Position numbers and translations under genes: made by a program. A DNA stretch of 64,000 nucleotides from Hypoxylon rubiginosum (lineage: Eukaryota > Ascomycota > Sordariomycetes > Xylariales > Hypoxylaceae): positions 930,001-994,000 of the forward strand of contig CADCXA010000027.1 of assembly GCA_902806565.1 (NCBI GenBank), in the 5' to 3' direction. Of the stretch, positions 10,722-21,133 are shown piece by piece (position 1 is the first letter of the stretch; each line of letters begins with the position of its first letter). A model generated the notes under the pieces. The model did no database searches and had not been told where the DNA came from. It saw only the letters and a list, made by a program, of their open reading frames with translations.

Positions 10722-11961
10722 TCATCGCGAGCCTCCTGTGTTCGGCTCCAGAGGTTTCTGCGCATATATAGAATGCCATGGTAGGTAGATATGTGCGGTC
10801 GATTTTAGCAGCGCTTTTCGTATGTCCACCAGGAACACCTCCACCTCCTCGGGCGTCCAGCCCAGACCGTGCGTGAAAGGCTTGATGCTGAAGCCGTGTA
10901 AGCCGTCGTATATCATATTTCGATTGTATAGGCCGATCTTTGCTTGATGCGGATCTTTCGGCCACGTCCCCAGCGGGGCCTTCAGCACTACTTCGTGAAC
11001 GTTGACAAAGCCGGCCTCTCTAATCCACCGCGGGTAATTTTCCAGGGCGCCGATATAATCGATATTCAGCCTGGAAAGCGCTCGCGTGAGCGTCGTGGCA
11101 TACAATACGCAAGGGTCGTCCTCGCGTAGCGTATCGTCGTCGCAGTGGACGACACATTTCAGGTCCTGTATCTCGAGCCACCCGCCAGGCTTTAACGCCC
11201 TACTCTGTGGGTCAATCATCATGCGGTGAGCAGCAAAAACGCGCGGGGCTACGAGCAGATCTTACTTATACGCTTCTGCGATAATATTGGGCCAGTCCCG
11301 TATCGTCGGGGCCATTTGGCGCGAGTGGATGTAATCCAGCGAATTTGCCGGCTGCACCCACTCCTCCTCGACATTGTCGACGAGGAACTGCACATTACGA
11401 GGCACCCATATAGGCTGTATGGGGCTGAGATCTATACCTAATACCTCTGCCTCGGGATACTCGTCGCCCACTGGTGACGGGGAGAGAAGGTGGACTGGTC
11501 AGCGCTGAATCTGGCGGGCGCATGCGCAAATGCGATCCGATAAGAAGATGAAGATGCAACTTACTGTCTATCGCCCAGATGCCCGTGCCCGTGCCGATGT
11601 CGAGCACGGACTGCGGGTTATGCAGGGGCGCATAATGCAGCTTGCCGTCGCATAGGAGCATAACCATGGCGTGCTGCATATCTTCGCGCTCCTGCTCGGC
11701 GTCGTCGTTGGGGAAGTGGTATCGCCCCTCGCTATACTTGTGATAGCGGCGGGAATTCTCGAAGACATAGTCGCGCACGTCGTCCGACATGGACATGGAA
11801 TCGGCGGATAGCATGGCTGAGAATGCGTCGAAGCCGTCTTCTTCGTCAGCTGATACTGACAAAATCGAGTCGATGTCCATCGGGGCGTCCCCTTGTGCGG
11901 CACTCCTCTCCGGCGATAGCTTACCTGAAGGACTCCCGCGCGATCCTGATTGTTCCGTCAT
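10722..11961 (-). CDS. SAM-dependent methyltransferase, LaeA-like (Methyltransf_23 type)
   Basis: Three exons (11961-11565, 11470-11266, 11199-10722) encode 359 residues. The introns are 94 and 66 bp with GTAAGT and GTAAGA donors. Residues 1-60 are acidic and probably disordered. Next comes a YHKYSEGRYHFPNDDAEQ segment, characteristic of the fungal LaeA-like group, which precedes motif I at about 119-132 (VLDIGTGTGIWAID). GDEYPEAEVLGIDLSP gives motif II with the acidic residue that binds the ribose, and KALKPGGWLEIQD is the post-III motif. The family includes the secondary-metabolism regulator LaeA and many cluster-associated enzymes whose substrates are unknown. No synthase gene lies nearby, so this looks like an orphan member. 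The three-part frame agreement supports the splice model. Confidence 0.88.
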
Positions 11962-12723
11962 CGACCCGGGTTACGTTGGGACGACGTTGCAGTTCCGTGG
12001 AGTCGGGAGCATTAAGGTACGATTTATATATCTATATCTCTCCCTCTCTATCTCTTTTCTTCTTTCTCTTGTCCGGGACGGGGGGGTGAGATGGACTGGG
12101 GGGTGTGGGAAGGGAGAGAGAGAGATCTATGGTGGTGGTGATCAATGATCACGATGTGTTCCAAGGTTCCAGCGCAACGGAGAAAAGCCCCGCCAAGGTG
12201 GCCACCAGGATAGAAGACGAGGGTCTATTGGGCCGAAGCCAAAGAGATCCCCGCTTGCCCGCAGATGGAGGCGTCGAGACCTTTAATGAGATGCAAGCCG
12301 ACCTTACCAGAAGCGAGAGTGATAGCACAGTCGGGCCCCAAGAACAGGAACGCGCCGACCCAGCAACTTGGAACTCACCGCAAGGCGGCGCAGGGTAAGC
12401 GTCCTTTTAGTCGGTGAGAGTTGGCACCGACCTCGGCTTTATCTTGAACATACTACTGTATGTACACTTATATTGATAAGTGGACCCCCTCTTGATTTCT
12501 GGGATTCCGGGGTTTCTTTCTTTTCTTCTCCTCTCCTCTCCTCTTTCTCCTCTCTCTTTATTTCTCTTACCCGATACACGTATCAGGTAGAGAAGAAAGA
12601 AAAAAAGGAAGAAGATGGAAATACTGCTCACTTTTGACGTGCTGCTGCGTGATATGAGGTAGGATGAACTTATATACCAAATTTAGAATTGAGGCTGCAA
12701 GTTGGAAGTTGAAAGTTGATGTA

Positions 12724-12748
12724 GAACGTGCAGAACGTGCAGAACGTG
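12724..12748. repeat. GAACGTGCA tandem repeat
   Basis: Two perfect 9-bp units are followed by a third imperfect unit (GAACGTGG). Confidence 0.85.
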
Positions 12749-13881
12749 GAGGAGAATCACAAAAAGTGTGTCTTAGACGTACAGCCAGACAGCTGGGAAC
12801 AGGTACTTGGGTACGGAATTGATAAGCTTACATTAGGTACAGCAGTAGGCAGTTTTAGCGTGCTTATAACTGGGACGCATCAGCCAACCGAGCCAACGAG
12901 CCAATCTCCCGGTAACATGGAAATATGGAAACATACATACTATATGTAGTAGAACGCTGAACGCATACGAAGTAGAAGCCACTAAGTAGGCGCTATAGTA
13001 TCACTAAACTAGTCACGTCTCCAGATAGAACCGATAGAACGATAGAATGGAGTCTAGAAGTTGCACGTTGAAACATCACTAACGCGCCCCTTACCTAGCA
13101 GCTTAGGTACTATGATGGGATCATTCGCATCATTTACATCATTTGACGAGCAGACGAGGAGACGGAAAACGGGGCATTGGCACATGGCTACACAGCTACA
13201 GTACGAGACATGCATTACCTAGGTACCTGTATGCAGAACATTACATAATGGGCTAGCGTCGGTGAGCAGCAGCAGCAGTCTGTCAGTTCTGTCAAACGAC
13301 CCAGACAAATTTGGGCGTGCATAAGGATTTCATGTTGTGTAACCAATGGCTTATGGCTTACATAGTACATCACTTGGATAACACAGCAGCAAATCCAAAC
13401 GGTTCACGAGCGCTCCCATGCTAAGGCCCCAAGCCTCGCTGGCTCAGTAAGCAGAGATTCGCCGATTGAACCCCTATTTATTATTTCTGCAATTCACAGC
13501 CTTGACGCTTCGCGCATATGGAATTCTCATTATTGAAATGAAGCCCATCTACTCAGGGGTACTCAGGGAGTTTAGTATAACTGTCAGGTTATTTATCAGA
13601 ACATACACCAGCCTTCCTCATCTGTTCTCCTTCTAATCTCCTCCCCTATACCTTAATACGCACTAGCTCTTACGCCGCCGAAGCCCATAAACGCAGCTTC
13701 ACCGGAAAGGCATCGTTTATCGAGCATGCTTTTTGTAGTGTGCAGTTCGTATCTTACTATGGCGTCGCCGCTGAAATGCTGGGTCTGACCGCACGACCGC
13801 ACGCCAAGGTCTAGAAGCGCGTAGGCAATATACGGCTGGCAAGTCCCCCTCTAGACATGCCCTGCCTAGTAGGCAGGCTGA

Positions 13882-14219
13882 ACGCCCTTAGAAAATACGC
13901 CAGCCAATGACAGCGGCGACGAAGATAGCCACGGCGAACTGTCGGCGATCATTGGCTACCCGGAATACTCAACTAGTCCGCCCGCAGATCGGGCGTTCTT
14001 GGCCCCCATGTTGCAACTGCGGTGACAACTTCATGTCTCAACTCGAGGCTGCGCAGCCTGATGCTGGCTGGATCATCAAGGCTCTGTCGAGAATGAAGCG
14101 GATAATACGCTGTTCACCCTTATCGCAGCCGGCTTAAGTGACTATCACCGAAAGATGGTCGATTTCCGTCAAGACTTAAGAGTCATTGACGATTACGGCC
14201 ATCTGCCAGCCCTGCACTG
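13882..14219 (+). pseudogene. Protein-like segments in three different frames; frameshifted remnant
   Basis: Consecutive protein-like stretches occur in shifting frames: LSAIIGYPEYSTSPPADRAF from about 13939, then GDNFMSQLEAAQPDAGWIIK from about 14021, then a third frame containing TLFTLIAAGLSDYHRKMVDF that ends in a stop at 14217-14219, four bases before the ATG of the membrane-protein gene. No GT-AG pair of normal size joins them cleanly. I do not recognise the family. It may be a broken upstream gene, or exons of a gene whose structure I could not resolve. Confidence 0.35.
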
Positions 14220-14223
14220 AACA

Positions 14224-15825
14224 ATGTCATCCGCCACGGAAGCCCCAAGCTGCGGCGCCATCGAAGGGAACCCCGACTTTTACGGCATCGGCATCCGGGT
14301 CGGCGTTTACCTGCAATGGGTTTCGGCCTGCGCCAACCTTCTCGTGGACCCGCAGTCGGCCACGTCGTTTTACGATGTCAGCTCGGCCTTCACCTTCGCC
14401 ATCCTCGTCGCCACCATGACCGCGACCTTCGCGAGCCCCCCGACCATCCAGCCCATCGAGACATACATCATGCTGCAGTTCGCGCTGGGGTATTTCGTCT
14501 TCTCGCTAAACATCTCCGGCAAGTGGTGGCAGCTCCCCGTGCGCACCGCCAAGCGGCTTCGGGAGTGGCAGGCCTCGAGGACATTGCCGTTACTCGTCGA
14601 TCTTTTCATGCCGTCCATTTTGTTGGTTGTCGTCTTGTCGGATCTCATCTTGCAGCTTAGTCTCCAGCCTGCCTTCGTGGAGGAAGCTGCCGAGCAGCTG
14701 GCCTCAGCAGAACCAGCATCGTTCGTCGACTGGTTAATACTCTTGGCAACGGCGGTCACCCTACCGTTGAATCTTATCTTGCGGTTCAACACTCACGGCT
14801 TTTCGTGGTCGGGCCCCATGTGGAGGACCACGATCGCGTGCATGATCGTAGCAGTCAACCTCTGGCTTTGGTTCGCCTCGCAGCCGAACTATCAGCCGCC
14901 CGGTGAATCGTGTGATCCTCCATTCATATTCATGTTTTCCAAGCAGCAATTAAACGGCCCCATCGTCACCTTCTGCAAAGCCGTCTCAGTTTTCTTCGCG
15001 GCGATCATCTACATCCCCTTCGCTACATTGTTGGAATTAGTATCAACTTTTGTTACGCGCATAGAACTGGCCTTCTTCAGGTTGGTCCTACAATTTGTGC
15101 CTTCCAACGCATTCACAAAACTACTCGAAGGAAATGGAACTCCGTTTTCATTGACATATCATCTGGGTGCCACCCCCGTTCCCACAACGTTCATTGACGT
15201 GTTTATTGAAGTCTTGGCTAGAAGTAACTACAAGGACTTTCGGTTTTCAGATGTCTTTAGGCTCTGGGTGTATCTAGCGAGCGGGAAAATCCAACAGCAG
15301 GCGGAAAATAGGAGCATACCGCCTCAAAGGTTAGTTTTCCTTTACAGTATGTTCTATCACTGATGTTAATGACGAAACCCCTTTGCACAGCACCCCAGAG
15401 AGGCGTATTTCTTTCTTATGGAATGCAGTTACTATCCTCAGTATCGCCTGGTTCATACTCAGCATAGAATTTATGTTGGTATGGAACAACATCGAGGGTA
15501 TCAACTCGATCAGCACTACGGGACAGCTCATTCCTTTCATCATTGGTTGTGTTAGCATGATACCTTTTACAAGGAGACTTGCAGTGATAGTGCTCGCCAA
15601 GGTCAGCTTGCCGATATTCTGTTTCCTTCACTCCAAGCCGACATGCTCTGACATATTGCGTAGAAATATAACGACAGAGCAGACATAACACTAGAGATCT
15701 CCAATTCTATAGTCAACGTGGAGACCGTGGAGACCGTGGAGACCGTGGAGATTCGCAATGCCAGAAACACGCCTAGTAATGACGACTTAGGGGGCTCTTG
15801 CTCAAACATAACATCGGTTGCCTAA
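14224..15825 (+). CDS. Fungal multipass membrane protein of unknown function
   Basis: Three exons (14224-15329, 15391-15601, 15664-15825) encode 492 residues. The introns are 61 and 62 bp, and the second has a CTGAC branch and a GCGTAG acceptor. The N-terminal segment CGAIEGNPDFYGIGIRVGVY resembles a widespread, uncharacterised family of fungal integral membrane proteins that I know only by this G-N-x-D-x-Y-G-x-G-I-R pattern. Hydrophobic segments are visible at about 25-40, 57-75, 85-102, 120-142, 165-185, 200-215, 250-285, and again in exon 2. The last exon encodes a soluble tail with the repeat VETVETVETVE (DNA at 15718-15750). No catalytic motif was seen. The conserved head suggests the gene is functional. 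Confidence 0.78.
15718..15750 (+). repeat. In-frame GTGGAGACC minisatellite encoding VET repeats
   Basis: Three perfect copies of a 9-bp unit are followed by GTGGAG. The unit length is a multiple of three and the array lies in the last coding exon of the membrane-protein gene, so copy-number change would alter length without shifting frame. Confidence 0.9.
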
Positions 15826-16388
15826 TACGTGTATATCGTACCTAGGTACTTATACGAGGCTTCGCTTCAAAGAAAACATCTAGGTTAGTCGAAGCATGTG
15901 TGAATATGCCGTACTTAAATGAGCGGATACATAAACCACCCACGATAAGCTATAGTGTTGAGGGAAAACGGGAGTAATACTTGAATGATATTAAATCAGC
16001 TAAGCCATTACTACCCTTGAATAGGCCACCCAGTCCTAACTAGGTACTGTGGCTTTACATAACGTCTATCGCCCGATATCGCCCGATGAACCCCCAAGAC
16101 ACATACCAGTAGCGATACCATATTACACTCCTCGCCGGCCGTGGGGATATCGCAAACAATTAACAATTCTGGCAGACTGGGCGGAATTATCTTACTCAGC
16201 AACGGTGCTCCTGTACGTCCTCATTTTCCGTCCTCTTTCGATATTTATATTTAGACTTTGTACAGGGAGGACACGTCTTCCACTTGTCTCTCCCTGATCA
16301 GTCATACGTCCGCCGTGATATCAAGCAAGGGGTACCTATATCATCACACGGCATGCCGATCCGTGTTATCAGTCGAAACGATATAATA
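15826..16388. other. Intergenic between convergent genes
   Basis: This is the 3' flank of both the membrane-protein gene (plus) and the 1110-residue protein (minus). It begins with a TACCTAGGTA palindrome at 15839-15848. No gene is supported. Confidence 0.5.
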
Positions 16389-19300
16389 CTAAGCGGCTTG
16401 GGCAGTGTGGCCGGGCTCTGCGACTGCCCCGTCGTCCACGGACCCCTCATCCTCCAGCATGTGCTTAGGCACACAGTCCTCGTAGGATACCTGGGACTCG
16501 GGTGTTTCGACATGACCGTTCCCTTTCGGTTCACCTTGGGGAGCCAGCAGTGCCTGTCTCGGGGTAACAGGAAGAGTCGCAGGTGGGATCGCGACGGCAT
16601 CTTGGTCGTCTTGGCAAGAAGCCTTCGAGATCTTATGCTGGATCATATGCACCTCCGAGGCAAGGCGCGCGCTCAAGGGTGGTCTCGTGCTATCGCTACT
16701 CGACAGGGCGGGTTGGCCTTCCGCAATCACGGACCCGCGCTTCATGCTATCGATTTGTTTCTCCAGTGCTTGTAGCTCTTTGTAGCCTCCGTTCATTGGG
16801 AGGATTTCGAGTTCGGGGTACTCCAGATGTCCATACGACTTCTGATGATCTCGGTCTGACTCCGCAGACGCCCTTCTGTCACGGTTCAAAGTTCCCTGGA
16901 CAACTTTATCCAAACTTCCTTTCACGACTTTGCCGACTTGAGCTGACAAGCTTCGAGATTCGGGCGTGATGTATCTCTTTGGCGAATCGTTGGGTTTGTC
17001 CGTTGACCAAGTTGTACCGCTACCATTGGATCCTACACGAACAGCAAAATCCTTCGAGATCATATCGTCTCTCTCTCCTGCTGGTCCGTTTCTTTCATGA
17101 CGTGTATGCGATGGCCACTTTGCCCACGACGCCGGGGGCGTCCTAAACCTTAGAGGGCTACGATTTTGGAGCTCTGATCTTGGTTCTACGTGGGCTTGCG
17201 AGTCTTCATCGTTCATTAGGTTGACCCATTCTCGAAGAACGCTGTTCGATATATCCGACTGTTGGCTAGGACTACCGCCGTCCTCGGGACGTGATGGCGG
17301 TTTCAAAGTTTGTCCATACTCCACCCTTGACTGCGAGTCAAGCACACCGGTAACACCAACGACCTTGTTACTCGAGATAGTTAGTTCTCGGTCAAACGTC
17401 TCCCCCTCAGTGGTAGAGATGCGTGTGTCATGATTGGTTTCAGCATTTTGCCGGCATTGCTGGCCCTTCAGCGAGTCCTGTCGATGCTGCTGAGAATCAG
17501 AGATTTCTCCATGTCCAACAATGTGTTGCTGCTGGCCTGGTGCGCTCTCTACTCCAAGAGGCTCTTGGCCCGAATTAGACGGTGTTAACAGCACTTGATC
17601 AACAATGACTTTCACAGAATCCTTCTGGTGCGCGAGGCTAGTTGCTGAGCCCAGGTTTCCCACGCTGCGGGACTTTGCATCACGTATGCCGTATCCTCGA
17701 GGGTCTTTTGCCGGATTCTTCACTCTTTTAGGTATCGGCAGGTGGAATTTAGTGAATATGGAATTCTTAGTTGTTGCCGAGACTTGAAACTCGGTGAACT
17801 CCTCACGGAACTTGCTGACTACCGGCACGGTAATATCTCGACGGGCCTGGGAGTGTCCAAACCTTTTTTCGATTGACTTAAGTTCTGCTTCTCGGTGCTT
17901 AAAGCTCGCAGTATCCGAAAACGCCATCGAGCCTGTCTCGTCGAGTGGGTGCTGCTGTGTTCGGGTCCCACTTAGAGTGATATCCAACGCCGACGCTTCA
18001 TTATGAGCAGTCTTGTAAGAACTAACATCCGACTTCGACTTCTCGGCGTCCATCGTGCGGCTCGGAGATATTAGGCCTATGCTTTATCGTTAGGTACCTA
18101 ATATAGGGCGTTCGCCTCATTAGGGAAACTCACGGTTGAAATTTGAGAGTGGTGATATGGCTTTTCGTCCTCCCAAGAGCTGGACTAAACTGAAACGCGA
18201 CTCTTTCACTATAGTTTGGCAGCTGTTAGGCCTTGTGGTATATCGTGAAGATGCGTAATGGGAGGAAGATGCCTCCCTAGCGTGGTCTGCATCGTCAGAC
18301 ACATCACCGGGACCCCCGATAGATTGTGACTGCTCCTTGGGTTCAGCGCTTGGTAGTTCGGCAAGGTTCATCTCAGCGCTTGGTTGCGAACCACATGAAG
18401 TAGGCCACGTTCCTAGGGGACTATGTGGTGCGGTAGACGACGAGTTAGAAACATTACGCACACCACCCCGTAATAAGGACTCGTCAATATCTCCGGATTG
18501 ACACAGTCGGCTATCAAAACTGTCTGGGATCATCTGGAGGATCATGTCACTGGTCCTTCTGCTTGATACAGCTGAGTTTGACTGCAATTCTTGGCTCCGC
18601 AGCCATAGATCCAGTGGCGAATCTGTGCCCGAGTCCGTGTCCTTAGAAGTTTCGGCGCATGGATCCTCTGAGGTTTCTGTATTGCTCTGGTCATGCTGTG
18701 GGTCATGATTCGACGAAGGTTGCGGCTGACATGAAGTTTCCGTTGGCTCTATGTTCGTCCCGGATGCTTGATCATCCGAAGAACGACCCTTAATCCGATC
18801 CTCTTGCTCATCAGTCTGTTCATTGGTTTCCCCGTTCTGGATGCCTGTTTCTATATGCTCAGAATCAATGACAGTTTTTGATTCACTAGGGGCTCCAAGA
18901 TAGTTTGCGACCCGTTCGGCGCTGTAGGAGAGTCTCCAGGAACAAACGGACTCCGAACTTCGAATACTCGGTAGATGGACGGGCGCTAGGTGAGGAGAAG
19001 AAGGTAGTTGGGGCAACGAGGCTCGTTCCTTGAGGGTTCCGGGATTCTCGGGGATGCGATCATCGTGCGACTGAGAAGTCAAACTCAAGCTAGAATAGCT
19101 GCTTCGGCGACAGAAAATGGCTGGCTGCGAGCCACTAGATGGAATAGTAAGGAGCACGGCATCCAGAGAACCATTGACGCAGTCTTTAGACCCAGTTTCG
19201 CTCACATCCGAGACAGAAAACTCTATGTTATCTCGAGGACCACCACCAGGCAGCTTAACAGAAGGAGGACCGACAGCTTTCAACTCGTCAATGGTGCTCA

Positions 19301-19778
19301 TCTTTGTGACAGATTCTTCATCTTGCTCCTCTTCGCTCTTCAGCTCTTCTTGGATTCTCTTATGCATCAGACGCTTCAATTCAGCACGCCGTGCAATCTC
19401 CTCATCGCTGGTACCGAGAGATTGCTGCGAATGCCTCTTCGAGCCGGAACCTTCAGACAAGCGTCTAATAAACTTGGTCCTAATGGCTTCTAAGGTGCCA
19501 GTGCTGGAGTTTATGGTACTTCGCACAGGCTCGTCGTCGTCGGAATCTTCAACTTCGAGGATAGTGGGGTCAACGGTAGCTTCTGGTATTTGATTATGTA
19601 GGAACGAAGGAGGCTGCGTAACGACAATCGGTGGCGAAGATGACAAGTCGGCTTCAGAAGTAGGAGGTGGTGACTTGGGTAGTTTCGCGGCCGGCGGGTG
19701 GGTTGGAAGCTCGACTAGGCCATGGTCGGGCTCTTCACAAGTCGTTTGGTGGACGCGAAAGCAGCAAAGAAGGGACAT
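16389..19778 (-). CDS. Large low-complexity conserved fungal protein (1110 aa)
   Basis: Two exons, 19778-18134 (1645 nt) and 18076-16389 (1688 nt), joined across a 57-bp intron (donor GTGAGT, branch CTAAC, acceptor CATAG), give one 1110-residue frame. Without the intron they look like two genes of about 550 residues, but the downstream ATG at 18053 is in frame with the upstream exon through the junction. The start MSLLCCF has adjacent Cys residues that could be lipidated. Residues 98-152 form the most conserved-looking block, a basic then charged helical segment (IRTKFIRRLSEGSGSKR followed by DEEIARRAELKRLMHKRIQ). The C-terminal part has another structured stretch (YPELEILPMNGGYKELQALE) before a disordered tail. 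The rest is rich in Ser, Glu, Asp and Pro. The function is unknown. Confidence 0.82.
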
Positions 19779-21032
19779 GGTTAACGACGTCCGGCTGCAA
19801 ATGATTAGAAAATCGTATACTATATGTCATGGATTTCCAAGAAAGGCTCGACGGTTGTCGAGCTGGGGTTGGTCGGCGGCTAGAGAGGAGGCCGAGACGC
19901 TTGATTTCCATTGACACGTTAGAATACCGAGACTTTCTTGCTTTCAATATGATAATAAAGAGCTAGAAATAACCCATATCTCGTACTTTCTGATGAGACG
20001 TCGCCGTTTGGGAGAAGGAAACAATCACCTTAAGGATTTGGGTAGACACTTTGGTAACAAGGGTCAAGGGTCACGTCATAGGGTCATGGTTGCCCTTGGT
20101 CAGATGTTGCAGCCTCAGGTAGATACCTCCTACTGTAGATACCTACGATAAATAACCTTAGGTGGATTCTTCTTTCTCTGCCACTCTGGCTACCATCCTT
20201 GCTCCAATGCAATATCTCGCACATGATTCGTTACACAATTCACGTTCATGCTTGCTAATTGATATCGCATTCTAGGAATGATACGGCCGACCACTATCAT
20301 GATAGTAACATGGTTTGGAACAGGTCATCTTACATTCACTTGGGAACCAGATATTGGTGCGAGCAAAGTAAATAAGTTCTTAATCACGGTTGGGTACCTA
20401 AGATACACATGCCATCCGGGTCTATCACTGCAAGATAGGTACATTTCTGTCAGTGAATAATGAAGCCCAGCATGTGCTAACACATACTGAGTACTGAATA
20501 TCAACGGATTTCGTATCCATAAAATATAATAACTATACATCACAAGAGTTAATAATATGCAACTGAACGAGCAAGGTCAGCTAGAAGTTGCTTTGACGCC
20601 AAAGGGTCTTGGAGCTCATGCACTACACATTAAGGGCTGTGATATAATTATCGCAACTAATATCTAGAAACACCAAATATCTCACACTAAATACTAAATA
20701 TATCATCCATATCAAAAGAGACTAGCTACCCTTTGGTTTCCGGAGATGAGATCATTGATGTCTCCATTCACCATACCCCTTTATGAGGAACTCCAAGGAA
20801 CCAAAAAACTTCGGTGGTGAATTAGAACCTACCTACTACCTAGGTGATCTTTTCTTCAGCCTTTTCTTAAATCGGGTTCCAGTAGACGATGACACATAGT
20901 ATTAAGGTGCGGGCCCTGCCTAAAATAGTCCTGGATTACGACCAGACCCTAACCTGGGTACTAGTCATATAGCAAACAACAGAACAAAAATTTCAAGAAA
21001 GTCCGACGTTCCTACGAGGACGACTTTAAGAG
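19779..21032. other. Intergenic, promoter of the 1110-aa gene and 5' flank of tRNA-Lys
   Basis: AT-rich, with an ACCTAGGT palindromic core at 20838-20845. Small ORFs at 20278-20543 have no recognisable content. No gene is supported. Confidence 0.5.
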
Positions 21033-21133
21033 GCCCGCGTAGCTCAATCGGTAGAGCGTGAGACTCTTAATCTTCGTGAAAATTCCACTCAGAAGTTATC
21101 TCAAGGCTGCGGGTTCGACCCCCGCCGTGGGCT
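21033..21133 (+). tRNA. tRNA-Lys(CUU) with a 28-nt intron
   Basis: The acceptor stem GCCCGCG pairs with CGTGGGC (one G-T pair). The D arm is GCTC-AATCGGTA-GAGC. The anticodon arm is TGAGA-CTCTTAA-TCTCA with anticodon CTT, and the T arm is GCGGG-TTCGACC-CCCGC. The canonical nuclear tRNA intron position after base 37 is occupied by 28 nt (about 21071-21098). The intragenic A box (TAGCTCAATCGG) and B box (GGTTCGACCCC) support RNA polymerase III transcription, and a T-rich terminator follows at about 21172-21184. Confidence 0.95.

Larger units (their letters stand above)
11962..14223. other. Intergenic spacer, with a probable gene remnant at its right end
   Basis: The left part should hold the promoter of the minus-strand methyltransferase. 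A 97-codon ORF at 12105-12398 has no recognisable domain. A 9-bp GAACGTGCA repeat lies at 12724-12748, and palindromic TACCTAGGTA at 13216-13225. The remnant at 13882-14219 is listed separately. Nothing else is supported. Confidence 0.5.

Noticed and set aside
12105..12398. 97-codon ORF upstream of the methyltransferase gene
   Set aside because: No known family; lies in the likely promoter. Protein-like in composition, but unsupported.
3906..15825. Reductase, C2H2 regulator, methyltransferase and membrane protein as a biosynthetic gene cluster
   Set aside because: No polyketide synthase, peptide synthetase, terpene synthase or P450 is present, and spacers of several kb separate the genes.
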